The notes: generated from the letters alone by a model not told the origin. A stretch of 64,000 bases of DNA from Hofstenia miamia (GCA_004352715.1 SCFE01000100.1:1602770-1666769); one strand, 5' to 3'. Shown: positions 11,096 to 23,838, numbered from the stretch's first letter. Translations and numbers: made by a program.

Positions 11096-12250
11096 ATGCC
11101 TCTTGACATCGAATGTAAATTGGAGCTGGTACAACTCTATTACCGCAATGGTGATTCTCTGACTGCTTGTATGCGAGCATATAAAAAAGCACATTGTTTA
11201 CATAATGATCCTTTCCCATTGGAAACTATTCGAGGAGTTACTAAGCATTTCGAGGAGAAGAAAACTCTCCACAACGAGCCCTCAACAGGGCGAAAGTCAC
11301 TGATTGTAGAGCGAACTGACAGTGTAACTGCAAGTCTACAGCAATTGCAGGAAGCAAATCCACATGGCCATGCTAGTTGCTCATCTGTTTCACTGTCTAC
11401 CGGAATTCCTACAACAAGCGTCTGGAGAATTTTACGTAAAATTGGTATGCATCCATACAGAATCAGTCTAACACAGGTTTTACATGAGAATGATTATCCC
11501 AAATGATTGGCTTTTGCACACTGGGTCAAAGATAACATTGTCTCACTAATTGACATCATATGGTCTGATGAGGCCTATTTCAGTCTAGATGGGATGGGAC
11601 TGTCAATTGACATAACTGTACAATTTGGGCCTACGAAAACCCACATGGACTCCAGGAGAAATGCCTTCATCCAGAAAAGTTATGCGTCTGGATGGGATTT
11701 TCAGCAACTTTGAAACTTCAGTCATTTTTCTTTGAATNACATGGACTCCAGGAGAAATCCCTTCATCCAGAAAAGTTATGCGTCTGGATGGGATTTTCAG
11801 CAACTTTGAAACTTCAGCCATTTTTCTTTGATTCAACAGTTGACCAATATAACTACGGCGCTATGTTGCAGCAGTACGTTTTTCCAGAGTTGCGTCGCTT
11901 TAGAAAACTGAACTCATCAATCTTCCAGCATGATGGTGCGCCGCCTCATTATGCCCTTTCCGTTAGAGAGATTTTGACTGCTGTTTTTCCTCAAAATCGA
12001 GTCATTGGACGAGGTTATGGTATACCCTGGCCACCTAGGTCACCAGACCTAACCCCGTGTGATTATTACCTGTGGGGGACAGTACTTATTCCACTGCTTC
12101 AAACCTGCAAACCTCAATGAGTTAAAAGAGAAAATTGTGCAGGTTGTGAATGACATTACTCAGGATAAACTGGCTCGTGCTGTCAGAAATACTGAATTGC
12201 GCGCTGATTCTATTTCACAAAATGGCAAACAATTTGAACATTTATTGTAG
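11096..12250 (+). pseudogene. Broken mariner-like transposase (copy B)
   Basis: The first 136 codons from the ATG at 11096 are intact: MPLDIECKLELVQLYYRNGD, a helix-turn-helix with TTSVWRILRKIGMHPYR, then an in-frame TGA near 11504. The core continues as DIIWSDEAYFSLDG (first aspartate), shifts frame near 11590, and resumes as HPEKLCVWMGFSATLKL. FQHDGAPPHYALSVREIL carries the second aspartate and SPDLTPCDYYLWG the third, again 42 residues apart by my count. A last frameshift near 12080 leads into LNELKEKIVQVVNDI and the stop at 12250. The N-terminal domain and core are of the DUF4817-type transposase common in arthropods. The duplicated 96 bases at 11738 are an assembly effect, not part of the gene. 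Confidence 0.88.
11643..11834. repeat. Tandem 95-base duplicate at single-N joint inside copy B
   Basis: Sequence 11643-11737 is repeated from 11739 with two or three substitutions (for example ATGCCT against ATCCCT). A lone N separates them at 11738. The differences suggest two alleles or two element copies laid end to end by the assembler. Confidence 0.9.
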
Positions 12251-12365
12251 TTCTACTAAAACCCCAGACATATGTTGATGTGTTTAACTAGTTTGTGTTA
12301 CCAGTTGTTATATGTTTTGAATATACTGTCTGTTTTAAAAATCTCATTCATTATGAAATACCCTG

Positions 12366-13162
12366 TATATNTATATATATATGTGTGTGTATACGATCTT
12401 CCATATTAGCTAAATTGAATTCACTACTGAAAATATTGCGTGATGCCATCTTGTGTTTATAAATATATTTTCAGACAAATATATCAATAAAAAATTAAGC
12501 TTAATCAAGAAGAGAGAAGTGTAAAATATTTAGCAATTTCAAATTGTACTAATACTAATATTCTATTTAAATTTTTGTATAAACTATTTTCTACTTTCAG
12601 CAAATGGCAAAAAAATAAATTGAAAACTTCTATAAATATCATCGATTTTTAAAGGATGCATTGATAAAAAATCATCATAACAAGAATGTATGGTATAAAC
12701 TCCCAAATCAATTATCCACAAATTATAGTGAACTCAGTAGAAAGTCGTTAAAATATATGCAGTTTTCTACGAAATGTCATTCAGTTGAAAAATCCGCATA
12801 TGAAGAAATTTTAATCAGGATTTTGTTAAATAGTTCATGCATAACGTACAAAGGCAAAATGCGATTGTAAAACTAAGGGAGCGTAAAAACATTTAATTTC
12901 AAATAACCAAATTTATAGTCACCAGAATGCAGGCACTGAGTTAATTTCAGATTCATTTGGGAAGTGTTTCCTCAAATGAATATAGTTAAATTGTAATGAA
13001 TTAAATAGAAAAAATATGCCACAATCAGCGTTTAAAAATAAAATTCTCATTAATAGAACAACCATCAGACGTTTTATATTTTTAAGATGATTTTTTTCAA
13101 AAAGTAAAACAATTGCATGTCAATTCTTTGGTCAACATTTGATGGTAAAAAGTTACTTTCAT
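12366..13162. other. TA microsatellite and featureless intronic sequence
   Basis: A short TA/TG tract with a single N at 12371 follows the transposon. The rest is AT-rich; the plus-strand frame at 12661-12870 is not recognisable. Confidence 0.55.
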
Positions 13163-15015
13163 CAGTGATGGAAATTGGTCGGATTTATTTAGACCGACTC
13201 AGCCCAGATCGGCTCTTTTGATATATAATTCTTAGGCCCATTTTTGTCGGTAAATAAACGTTTGCAGTTCAAAGACGCTTTTTTTAACTCAGGATTTATA
13301 CAACCATTATAACAACGGTTTTCTAGTTTTTAGAATAGAAACTTTTCTGCAAGCATACTTCGAAATCTATTATTCTGACCATCCTACGTGTTATTCCGCC
13401 AAGCATCCAACTGTTAGTTTCATAATGTTTCGTTTTTTAAATTATTTGACATAACACACTAAATTGCCGTAGCATATGGTATCAATGTCAGGTTTTGCAT
13501 TGTTTCCATGTGAAAAAGAACAAATTTAAATTCTTACTGTTTGGAGCAGTGCACAAGTGGGTAATATTTTTCTGACCGAACCCAGTCCAAACATCTTTTA
13601 AATAATAGAATCCAACTCAATCCAACTCAAATAGAGTTTTCAAAATCGGATCCAATCAAACCCGACCAAATCCCAGCCTTTTTAGATTTTGTCAAGAAAC
13701 CAATTTCTTTGATGTATGTCACGCTGATATCATAAATTTAAATTGTGATTAACTACATTTTCAAATAAAATACATCAAAACAGAGATCGAAATAGGCCAA
13801 GCTTGAACAGAGGTATTGGAAAAAGGCAAAATTAAAAACAATACTATCACGCAATATGCATGCGAATCAACCAAAATGCAGTGAATGCAATACAATTTCT
13901 AAGCAATGCATTGAAAAATAAGGTTTGTATTTTGAAATTTTACATTAGTATCATGTACTCTCATAAAACTCAATTTAAGTGTGAAGATTATATTATAAGT
14001 TCCTAACATTCCCAATTTTGGACTGGCAAAATTAAGGAGACTTTTGGCAAGGATAATAAAATAGGCCTAAAATTGAAATGCATGCACGTTCGTTTGATTT
14101 TGTTCTATGTGATAGGTTCGAAATATTTGTGTTGAAGACTTTAAATTTTCAAATAAAGACTTACTAAAGCAGTTAGTTTCATCATTTGACATCTTTATTG
14201 AAAAGAGAAAGAACTATATGGGTTTTTAAGATTAATTGATTTTTGGAAAATTAATTTCTAAATTTGTGCTGACTTTTGAAGAGCACTGTACATTGAAAAC
14301 CGCCTTTGAATTAAATCAATTATTTAAAAGTGTTAAAAACAGACAAGCGCTGTTAAGAAAACATTATGCCGATGCCTTTACAATTGAAATCTTTGCGTTG
14401 TGCATTGTTTACAAATATTTGAATATAATTTAAAAAATAAGTACTCAATTCAATTTACATTTTCAAATTATGTGTAAAAATGACATTAATTTACATTTAC
14501 GAGAAATTGAGTTGAAAAAATTCTATCAAAAAACATGAAAAGATCGTAGGCTAGGTGATCCAATATGTAGGTCACAACCATATTGTAACCGCCTGTGAAT
14601 GCGAGCACTTTTCCTTCAACAGTAACGTTAACTCAATATGTAATCATTACGACCAAGTTTGGGAACGGAGCAACTTTTCTGGCCCCTACCCGACCCATCT
14701 CAAACATTTTCTGACTCGAGCCTTCTTGATCCGGGTTATAATATTAAAACAAGGTCTTCTTGTTTAGCATTATGCATCATATTTAATATAACTATAACAA
14801 ATCCAATTGAAATAAGGTGAATGTAGGATTTGATCATTTAAACTAAAATACATGCGTTCAATTTCAATGAATGTGCATTCTGAATCTTGAGTTGTGCGCC
14901 GAGAAGGTTTGTTGACCTAACCCGGCTAAATTATACCAAAAACGACTAGGGTAATTGTTCACCCAACTTGTCGCGGGACCGACCTGACCCACGGATCGAT
15001 CCGTTTCCAGGCCTG
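13163..15015. mobile_element. Possible decayed hAT-type element
   Basis: The left end reads CAGTGATGGAAATTGGTCGG and the right end reversed reads CAGGCCTGGAAACGGATCGA. Both start with CAG, share TGGAAA and continue into GTCGG-like text, the style of hAT termini. Inside, near 13565-13680 and 14660-14750, are degenerate motifs of the form GACC.AACCC typical of subterminal hAT repeats. I cannot find a matching 8-base target duplication or a transposase, so this is a weak call; it might be two separate fragments. Confidence 0.35.
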
Positions 15016-18000
15016 ATAACTACTACGACTCTTAAAACCACTGAAATTGTATATATGGATACAGTTAGGATATATTGAAATAGTAGTACTAACTCATCCA
15101 AAATTCTATCATCATGGAGATATGAAACGAATCTTCTACAAACTATACATCGAGAATTCTTAGACAAATTTGGATAAATTTGAGCATTTATTCTCTACAA
15201 TAAAACACATAAAATTTATCATGTTTATTAAGTTCATAAAAATGTAAAATAACTACAAAAGTATTTGGTAAAGTCATTCACATAATTAACTTTCTTAATT
15301 TTCTGCAAGGTTCTTCTTTTGAGTTGTCGGCTTTCATTAACTTTGAATAAGTTTCGTAAAAATATCATTGGAAGGAATTGCATATACATTATCAAGGAGA
15401 TATAATATTCATATTCTGCATTTATATAGTTAGGGTAGGGAAACTGAAACCAATTGTGCAGTTAAGAAATTTACAAAAATTACAGCTTTCCGCTTACTGA
15501 CAAATCAAATGAATTGAATTACAGAATATGAAAATGGTGAAGAAACGATATTATTCTATCTCACAGATATTTCATTTAAACATTAATCGGGTTGACATTT
15601 GTAAGATGGAAATTTAAAAATTTAAAGGATTCTCATTTCTAATTAAAGGCTTATTAAATATTTAATCTCAATATAAAATCCTGTGAATGACTGCTTTGCG
15701 AAATGATTTCCATCGCCTGCAGTGCTATAGAAATAAAAGTGAATGTGACATGGCATTAATTTTTAAGCACTCTTGTAAAAAACAATTCATTTCTTCATGG
15801 TTTAAATTCAACTCAATTCCTGAGTCAAGAAACATACAAAAAGCTGTCTGTAGAGAACACATCGCGATCTATTATTTCAAAATACCTCACCCAAAACCAA
15901 CTCTATTAATTTTATCACATCAATTGCTTTAAATTCTTGGTCATTTAAACAAGATTGATTGCTGACTCACTCATTAAATCAAATTTATGAGTATGCTTCA
16001 AAATCTTTAATAGAATGATAAGGTGACGTATTAGTTAACAGCGATGATTTCTTGAGAAAAATTTACATCTGATGTTCAACTGCGAAAATTATAGAATAGA
16101 TTAAAAATTTCTACAAATAGCAAATTCAATAAGATTATCAACATAATTGCAAGTACCTGCTAGTGTTTTCATTGAATAAATAATGAAGCAAACAAAAAAT
16201 GCTTTTCTAGTGTTAATAATTCTAAACCATTGTTTAAATACTTTATAAGTTTCTAAGTTTTAATTGTTAACAGGTATGTTCTGGGGTTTATTCTTAACAG
16301 AAGATTGGCAATCTCCATTGTTGTTTTTTCAAGTTTCATTTATCGCAAATGCGTCTTGGTGCTTTCGCTTATAGTGCTTTTGAAAATATTCGCTTAAAGA
16401 TGTTTTGATTATATAGCCGTTAAGCTCCTTGCAAACATTGTATATGTCTTCGATCGGACCCTATTGTGCGCATTCCCGATAACCAATCTCACCTGGAATA
16501 TACTAAATTCAACCCATTGTAAAAATAGCGAGTAATTATGCGAAATTCTATTATCACCGCTTATTCGCTTATTCATTCGCATGCTAAATTGAATTCTTTT
16601 TTATATTGAATTAAATGTACCTCTGCAAAACATGATGACAATTTAGTACATCATTTTTTCAAAGTTTTTTCACACAATGTCCGCAACTATTGCAGTCATA
16701 AACGTGCATCGATATATGACAACTTATACAAAAATACAACTCGTATTTATATGGTTACGAAACACAAGTCATGAATGTATTTTTAACACTACATTGTCAA
16801 TAGGGTTTGACACTTTAAAGACTTGCTTACAGATTTATTCTTGAGTAGTTTTAAAAAGGTGGCTAAATAGCTCGGGTACACACGACTTTTTTCAAAAAAT
16901 TCGGACATTTGGTTCCCAAAAAATTTCAATATGCATGTGTGCACACTTACTAATTTTTTCCTAATCACAAACAACGTCTGAAAATTAAAAGCTACGTTAA
17001 TCACGACATAGAGCTTTACAAAAATGCGGCAATAAAAACGTTTTGTAGGAACGTGCAAATAATCAAAGGAACGAACTACCTCTATGCTTACTGAAATATT
17101 TTACTCTTTGATATTTGTAAAACTACATCCCAATATATTGATTGCATTCATAATAAACAATATCTATTCAATATTTTAAGATCAGTGATTTGATTTACAT
17201 TCAAAGGGTAGATTATAGTTACACTAGCTGAAATATATATCAAAACTCTTTAGTTTGATATGCAGTATTTTAAAAAATCTATTACACTTCAAAATTTGTG
17301 AATCCTTTACATTTACTTAGCCAATCATTGAAATGATAATTTTTTCCAATCAAATTCAATGATGGAAGGCCATTAGAGTGAAGGAAATTTGAACATTCTT
17401 TACATTGAATGCCTCAACAACAAAATATATATTAAATTTAAGTTTTTTGTAAGTAAATGATCAGACCTCAATTAAAGTAGGCTTTGGTAAGCTACTGTAG
17501 TTTTGGAAAGTTATTCTATGGAAATTGTTAAAAACAACAAAAGCTAAGTTATTGGATTCAATGTTGAAGTTGACTTTGTATGAGAATAAATGATAAAATG
17601 TTAAAGTGAGCAGTTAAATACTTTTCATATTTCATGATAAAAACATCAAAAGAAAGAAATGCAAAACTTACAATAAAATTAGATAATAATCACTCAAAGA
17701 AGAATTCCTTAAAAATCGATACTCTGTTGAAATAACTTTTTCATTAGAAAAAGGTTTATAATTAAGGTTAATTTGAAATTGTGAATTAGACTTAAGCTTT
17801 GAATATGATTTAAAAAGCAGGAACTGATTTTTTGAAATATACATGAAATAGAATCTTTTAGTTCGATGTAGGAATCGATGGTGCACGCACAAGCAAGAAT
17901 TGATATTTAAATACTGATTACTTTTGTGTGTAGCAAGCAATAGTAGCAAATTTAGGTTGTTGCTCCAGAAAAAAATTAAATATGTATAAGCTGGACTTTA

Positions 18001-18780
18001 GGTAAATTTTCTAATCGGATACACTATATATGCTTTTGTGGTGTTCTTAGTTAACGCTACCATTAAATGCCATATAGAGAACTTCTCCAGATTAATTTCA
18101 AAATGCTTGTGCATTAGCATTCTGAAATCCTAAAAAATCATGGGATTGTTGCTAAATATTAAGCAAAATGGGAAAATAGCGGGAAATAATTTTCGCAGCA
18201 TTTTGCAAATTAATGCATGAGCTATAAGTATGGCACAGTATATTGAAATTTTTCAACAAAAGAATGTCAACCAACGCCCAATAACCATGAACACAGAACT
18301 AGTTTAAAACAAAAAATAGAGATTTTCTTAAAGAATGGATTGACTATGCAACGTTAGTTCAGGTGAAATAGGTGCAATCAGCGCAATAACAGCGTGTAGG
18401 TCACGGCCGCATAGTATAAAGAGTTGGAAATAAAAATTAGATTAAATCAGCAAACAGCTGCGAGTGATTAGAGTAATTTTATTAAAGCGCACAACAAAAT
18501 TGCAATTACCTTTTCTTACAAAATTCATTCCATTGATTTAACAGTCGTCAGAAAATAATTATAACACATAAATCTCCAAATGATGCCAACTGCTTCTGAC
18601 CAATATTTATATTTTATAGGAGAAAATGTTAACGTATTCTCATCGATTACATCAAATGATGGATAGAGCAAAACTGATGAACACTCCCAAATTCACTATA
18701 GCTTTACAAAGGAAGTTAGTTCTTGCCATAATTGCTTCACTTAGGGACAGAATAACGACATCATTATAGATACGAACAAT
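15016..18780. other. Long intronic stretch without supported features
   Basis: I read this for splice-bounded exons, transposase motifs and terminal repeats and found none. Small frames at 15687-15932, 16789-17058 and 17668-17949 have AT-driven composition and no recognisable motif. Confidence 0.5.
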
Positions 18781-18786
18781 AAGTGG

Positions 18787-19130
18787 AACCGGTCAGTAAA
18801 AACTCTCGACCCGACTTGACCTGTAGGTAAACTCGAACCGCTTCCACCTATGTGACAGCTAGCCAAGTAAACAAATAAAGACGTTGGGCGGACCCAATTA
18901 TTACAAGATCTCATTAAATAGTTCTAAAGTATGGTGATAAAATTGTTGAGGGGTCGTTTTGCTGCTCATATTTCGATTTTACAATTTTTTGTACATCAAA
19001 AATGTTCAGGTGGGGAAATACTTTTTTAGAAATACCCTTTGTAAAATTGCAGATAGACGAAGAACCTTGACCCAACCCGACTCGACCCGACTAAACCTGC
19101 AGGTCGAACCAACCAGCTTCTACTTATGAT
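18787..19130. repeat. Two diverged direct repeats with CGACCCGAC motif
   Basis: Around 18808-18855 and 19078-19125 the text CTCGACCCGACT is followed by ACCTG.AGGT and then AACC and CTTCYACYTATG in both. They lie about 270 bases apart in the same orientation. GACCC repeats of this type are common in subterminal regions of hAT elements; the unit could belong to a hAT remnant continuing to 20.4 kb. Confidence 0.55.
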
Positions 19131-19278
19131 AAGAAAACTTTACCAGATAGACCCATATTTGAAAAATACTCACAAAGCACACATTTCCGCACTGATATAT
19201 TATAAGTTTCAGCTAGTCTGAGAATGTATTCAGAAATTCAAACTATTTTTACATATAGAAGGGCTTAGATATAATATA

Positions 19279-20409
19279 CAGGGCTCCCACATTATCGCTT
19301 TTGATTACATTTTGCTCACATTTTTGTTTTGTACATTAAGAAAATCGAATTATAATATGAAGATTATGCCAACATAAATTAATTGATATTGATATCTAAG
19401 CATCCATTTTATCAGTTCCTTACGCTCTCTTTATTCTTCTATATTTAAAATTAAATTTATGTAGTTTGTATTTTCATCTTCTATAGAAATTCAAATTCCT
19501 TGAGATTTCAGATATCTCCTGAAACCATATTTGTGCAGGCTTCTGTTCATTGCTTAAATATTTTCTATGTGCTATTAGCTTCTCTATCTTTTTCATATGG
19601 GGAAATATTAGCATGCCGGCATGCTCAGAGCGAAATCTATCTGGTTAGTACCCATTTCAAATGATGTGATTGATTGTCGTTGCATACATTGTAACAGCGA
19701 ATTTTTTGTTGCTAACGAACCTGTGCTATTTTTCAAAGTTGCGAAAAATGTGATAGCAAAACAACCAACAATTAATCAAGAATTGCTAGGAAGTTCTGAT
19801 ATCATAAAAGTCCGAAAAACACTGGTTCTACATGATATCAAATTGAATACCAAAATTTTTCCGAACTAGACATTCACCAACATCTCTTTTGCTTCAACAA
19901 AGGCAACATATGTTCGGACACATGGAATAGCACTTTAGGCTCGTGGCAAAATGATTGATGCAGTTTCAAATAAATAAGTTTCTCTTGATCTTTATAAAAG
20001 TACTTGGATTGGTTTCCACTGCGATGGAGAACAAATATTGTGATACCTTTCCAAACATAAGCTTAATGTGACTTGATTCTGCCTATTTTTTGGTTTTGTG
20101 GTTATTGCACTGAATGACTTTACGGTTACAGATTTGTCGAAACGTCTAAGGTTAGTATTTGCGATGACAGATAATTGTGTAACAATGAGGGGAAATCAAG
20201 GAGGTTTTATCACAAGATGTAATGAAGTCTGTCTTAATCTTCTCGACTTGAGGGAATGTAGTTTTCATCAGTCAATTCTTGGACAGAAGTACTTGAGTAA
20301 GAAACTGATTATAAATAGGATTCACTCGTTTGTTAATTCTCTGTATAACGTGATTGAAAATACATCGAAAATTCAATCTCTTGTCAAACAGGTGTGGTCT
20401 CTCTTTTAG
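19279..20409 (+). pseudogene. hAT-like transposase remnant
   Basis: Two open pieces lie on the plus strand, 19621-19869 and 20098-20409, with stops between. The second contains VFAMTDNCVTMRGNQGGF and LNLLDLRECSFHQ. This matches the pattern D.C.VMRG...GV followed by LLDI.GC..H seen in the catalytic centre of several hAT / ZBED-type transposases. The first piece has IHCNSEF and NQELLGSSDIIKV but no diagnostic motif. A CAGGGCTCCCAC sequence at 19279 could be the left terminus; I found no partner on the right. Too decayed to be functional. Confidence 0.45.
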
Positions 20410-21624
20410 AGTTTGTGAAAAATACCTGTGAAGTTAAACACTTGTATTCTACTAGTTGAGGTGAATAACCAGTACCCAATAGTCAAGCGTATTGGTGACC
20501 TTGTGAAGAATGATTCATAATTGACATCATGCTCCGTTAAAATTAAATACCTCATTGTTCAACTTGATCAGTGCTTCACCACATCTAACCAATTTACTTT
20601 TTGTGTAGGACTATTAATTTTATTGGTTACTTGTTCTTTTCATTGGTAAAAATGGTAGGTTACACGTGTGAACCGGGTGCGCCATTTTGGTGTCACCGTC
20701 AAAATGTGTTACTTAACTGTTCATCTTAATAATCATGAAGAAGGCAAATACGGCGTAAGGACCTTACGCCAGTTTTAGAATAAAAACACCGATTGTATCA
20801 TCTTTACAGGTAAACAAATGGTCAGATACATGCATTCAATCCTTAATGTGAAAATCACCACCACCCGCAAAGTATGGTATTAGTCAAACAAAGACATCTT
20901 AGTGTCTACGGTTCACGAGTAATTTCGACATTGAATAGTGATAAATTTTAGAAAATCTCAAACCTGGCTTTGAACCTCAATCATAAATATTAAAGTGAAA
21001 ACAAAAGGTATAAAAGACTAATGATAGGGATATATATAATAAGCTTAAAGAAATAAGTGTTTGCACATAAATAACAAAAATTATGTAATTAGTAAAGTAA
21101 GTTGTACATTGAGCAACATGAAAAGTTTGACAAATTCGCGATGAAAAAATAATGAAAAGTTAAGTTGTTACAAATTCCAAAAAATATTACACTTGACATT
21201 TGGCGAATTAAAACAGATAGCGCAAAATTGATTGAGACAAATGACATGTGAGTTAATATTATGCAGAAGTGTACAGAAATAAATATTTAATTAGCAGAAG
21301 AAGGTGACGTTTCTCATTTAACGAAAGAATTGAAGGAAAGATAAGCAAGAAATTGATACAGCTCAGAGATATATCAACAGATGAGCGCAACTCTACATAT
21401 ATCAGTAGAATAATCAATAGCATTCACCTGAGGAAATTATGCCGAATCTTCAGATTGCATTGATTTAAGAAATGCATATCTTTTATCATACTATAAAGCC
21501 ACACCTGTAAAAATACTATGTGTATGGCATAAAAACGGCAACTATTTAACATTTTCAATCCCAGAAAAGTAACGTTTTCATTTCATACATTTCAAATCAT
21601 TAAGCCAAAAAATATATATATATA
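20410..21624. other. Intronic sequence, little structure
   Basis: Apart from the small palindrome at 20752-20770, no gene or repeat supported. A short TA tract sits at 21611-21626. Confidence 0.5.
20752..20770. repeat. Short GC-rich palindrome
   Basis: GGCGTAAGG, one A, then CCTTACGCC: perfect nine-base arms in otherwise AT-rich sequence. May be a transposon-end hairpin or a chance palindrome. Confidence 0.6.
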
Positions 21625-21834
21625 TAGGGTGTCCATAAAGTCTGGACACAATTAAATTTCTTAATCAATATTTCTCCACTGTTTAAACAAGTGAACTTCT
21701 TCTTGGGAAGTACATTAAATTTTTAATTTCATCTGCTATCATCTGATATGAACATCCTTATAGCCACTGAGAACTATCAGTTCAAATCTTTTTTGAGGCA
21801 TAGTATCCTGTGTCCAGACTTTACGGATACCCTG
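21625..21834. mobile_element. Mariner-type MITE, 210 bases
   Basis: Terminal inverted repeats of about 25 bases: left TAGGGTGTCCATAAAGTCTG and right, reversed, CAGGGTATCCGTAAAGTCTG, both continuing GACACA. TA flanks both ends (21623-21624 and 21835-21836). Too short for a transposase; a non-autonomous miniature element mobilised by a Tc1/mariner enzyme. Confidence 0.8.
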
Positions 21835-21875
21835 TATATTGGTGTTCGGCATTTCTAGAACAATGTATACTGGTA

Positions 21876-22041
21876 CTCTGTACAATTTCTGGCACTGGGT
21901 ACATAGGTGTTTAAAAATTCGAGTTAAGGCCCAATTTTTCGAACACCGTCCCATTTGGGGTGGTCCTCATTAACAAATGTACCAAAAACAATTATCTAAT
22001 TTTTTGAGGTCTCACATGCTTAGCTGGCCCTGGGTACAAAT
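21876..22041 (+). repeat. Interspersed repeat family R1, copy 1
   Basis: Shares an ordered series of blocks with 42143-42259: CTCTGTAC.ATTTCTGGC, then TTTAA.AA.TC, GG..CAATTTT.CG, ATTTTTTG.GG.CTCA and CTGG..CTGGGTACA. Copies are in the same orientation and both sit beside TA microsatellites. No coding capacity, no visible terminal repeats. Could be a SINE or the tail of a longer element. Confidence 0.65.
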
Positions 22042-22062
22042 CGACAAAATTTCCGTATATGT

Positions 22063-22066
<4 letters not shown>

Positions 22067-22093
<27 letters not shown>
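22067..22093. repeat. (AT)n microsatellite
   Basis: Uninterrupted AT units, next to repeat R1 copy 1. The following text GGTTGTGCAAAAACGTATTT resembles a mariner-type end but no partner was found. Confidence 0.9.
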
Positions 22094-22658
22094 GGTTGTG
22101 CAAAAACGTATTTTTGTGATAGCATCACTGGGACAGTGAACTGATATGTCACGCCACCCTTGGACAAAAAGAAAACCGAAACATACCACCAACAAGTCTA
22201 TGCCGGCAGCTCCATCCTAGACGAATATTTAGCAAATCAATGTATAAGTCGAAGAGGATACATCCCGTTCTCTAGACCTTACTTTTTTGGAATGCTACAT
22301 TACCAGTGTTTGAAATAAGGCTTTTTAGCTTTTATCTTCAAATTGTGTCTCCGTGAGTTATTTATTATTATTGTGAAATATAGTTTTCTACAATTTCCTT
22401 AATCGGATTTTGTATAAAGTTTATTCGAAAATTGAGTCAGAGATGAAGAAAGATTACGGATGACCGAGTCTTATTTCAAACTCTGTGAAGATCTTTTCTA
22501 TGCTCAACTTTAAAAAAAAACACGAACAACTTGACTATCTACATTCATGAAGACAAAAATTTTCAGGTCCGAATCTTCTCCGTCGTTGATTTCTCGGCAT
22601 TGAAAAAAAACACCCAATTTGAATAATATTTGAAAATTATATATATATATATATATAC
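22094..22658. other. Intronic sequence before a large gap
   Basis: No supported gene. Ends in a TA microsatellite that runs into the gap. Confidence 0.5.
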
Positions 22659-23658
22659 NNNNNNNNNNNNNNNNNNNNNNNNNNNNNNNNNNNNNNNNNN
22701 NNNNNNNNNNNNNNNNNNNNNNNNNNNNNNNNNNNNNNNNNNNNNNNNNNNNNNNNNNNNNNNNNNNNNNNNNNNNNNNNNNNNNNNNNNNNNNNNNNNN
22801 NNNNNNNNNNNNNNNNNNNNNNNNNNNNNNNNNNNNNNNNNNNNNNNNNNNNNNNNNNNNNNNNNNNNNNNNNNNNNNNNNNNNNNNNNNNNNNNNNNNN
22901 NNNNNNNNNNNNNNNNNNNNNNNNNNNNNNNNNNNNNNNNNNNNNNNNNNNNNNNNNNNNNNNNNNNNNNNNNNNNNNNNNNNNNNNNNNNNNNNNNNNN
23001 NNNNNNNNNNNNNNNNNNNNNNNNNNNNNNNNNNNNNNNNNNNNNNNNNNNNNNNNNNNNNNNNNNNNNNNNNNNNNNNNNNNNNNNNNNNNNNNNNNNN
23101 NNNNNNNNNNNNNNNNNNNNNNNNNNNNNNNNNNNNNNNNNNNNNNNNNNNNNNNNNNNNNNNNNNNNNNNNNNNNNNNNNNNNNNNNNNNNNNNNNNNN
23201 NNNNNNNNNNNNNNNNNNNNNNNNNNNNNNNNNNNNNNNNNNNNNNNNNNNNNNNNNNNNNNNNNNNNNNNNNNNNNNNNNNNNNNNNNNNNNNNNNNNN
23301 NNNNNNNNNNNNNNNNNNNNNNNNNNNNNNNNNNNNNNNNNNNNNNNNNNNNNNNNNNNNNNNNNNNNNNNNNNNNNNNNNNNNNNNNNNNNNNNNNNNN
23401 NNNNNNNNNNNNNNNNNNNNNNNNNNNNNNNNNNNNNNNNNNNNNNNNNNNNNNNNNNNNNNNNNNNNNNNNNNNNNNNNNNNNNNNNNNNNNNNNNNNN
23501 NNNNNNNNNNNNNNNNNNNNNNNNNNNNNNNNNNNNNNNNNNNNNNNNNNNNNNNNNNNNNNNNNNNNNNNNNNNNNNNNNNNNNNNNNNNNNNNNNNNN
23601 NNNNNNNNNNNNNNNNNNNNNNNNNNNNNNNNNNNNNNNNNNNNNNNNNNNNNNNNNN
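22659..23658. other. Assembly gap (1000 N)
   Basis: Exactly 1000 N, a placeholder size. Frames drawn through it are artefacts. Confidence 0.99.
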
Positions 23659-23735
23659 GATCCCGCCCGGCGGGATGCCGATACCGCGGTATTTTAGCAA
23701 TACCAAAAAAATACTGATGCCGCGGTATCTTGCCT
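23659..23735. repeat. GC-rich palindromic fragment at gap edge
   Basis: CCCGCCCGGCGGGAT is followed by GATACCGCGGTATT and, inverted again, ATGCCGCGGTATC. The GC content is far above the surroundings. GATACCGCGGTA repeats of this sort occur in hAT terminal regions, but only one end is visible because of the gap. Confidence 0.5.
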
Positions 23736-23795
23736 AAGAATTAATCGGAATTATATATTAATGAGTAAGTATCTTGTGTGAAAGCTGAAACTTGA

Positions 23796-23832
23796 TATAT
23801 ATATATATATATATATATACATACATATATAT
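23796..23832. repeat. TA-rich microsatellite
   Basis: TA units with a few substitutions. The transposase remnant that follows starts directly at its edge, so the 5' part of that element is missing from here. Confidence 0.85.
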
Positions 23833-23838
23833 ACCTCT

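Larger units (their letters stand above)
10925..12365 (+). mobile_element. Mariner-like DNA transposon, long-spacing DDD family (copy B)
   Basis: The terminal inverted repeats are perfect over about 29 bases: CAGGGTATTTCATAATGAAT then GAGATTTTT at both ends. TA TA flanks each side. The present length of 1441 bases includes an artefactual duplicate of about 96 bases at the single N at 11738, so the real element is nearer 1345. Sharp ends suggest it is younger than the other copies, but its transposase is broken. Confidence 0.9.
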
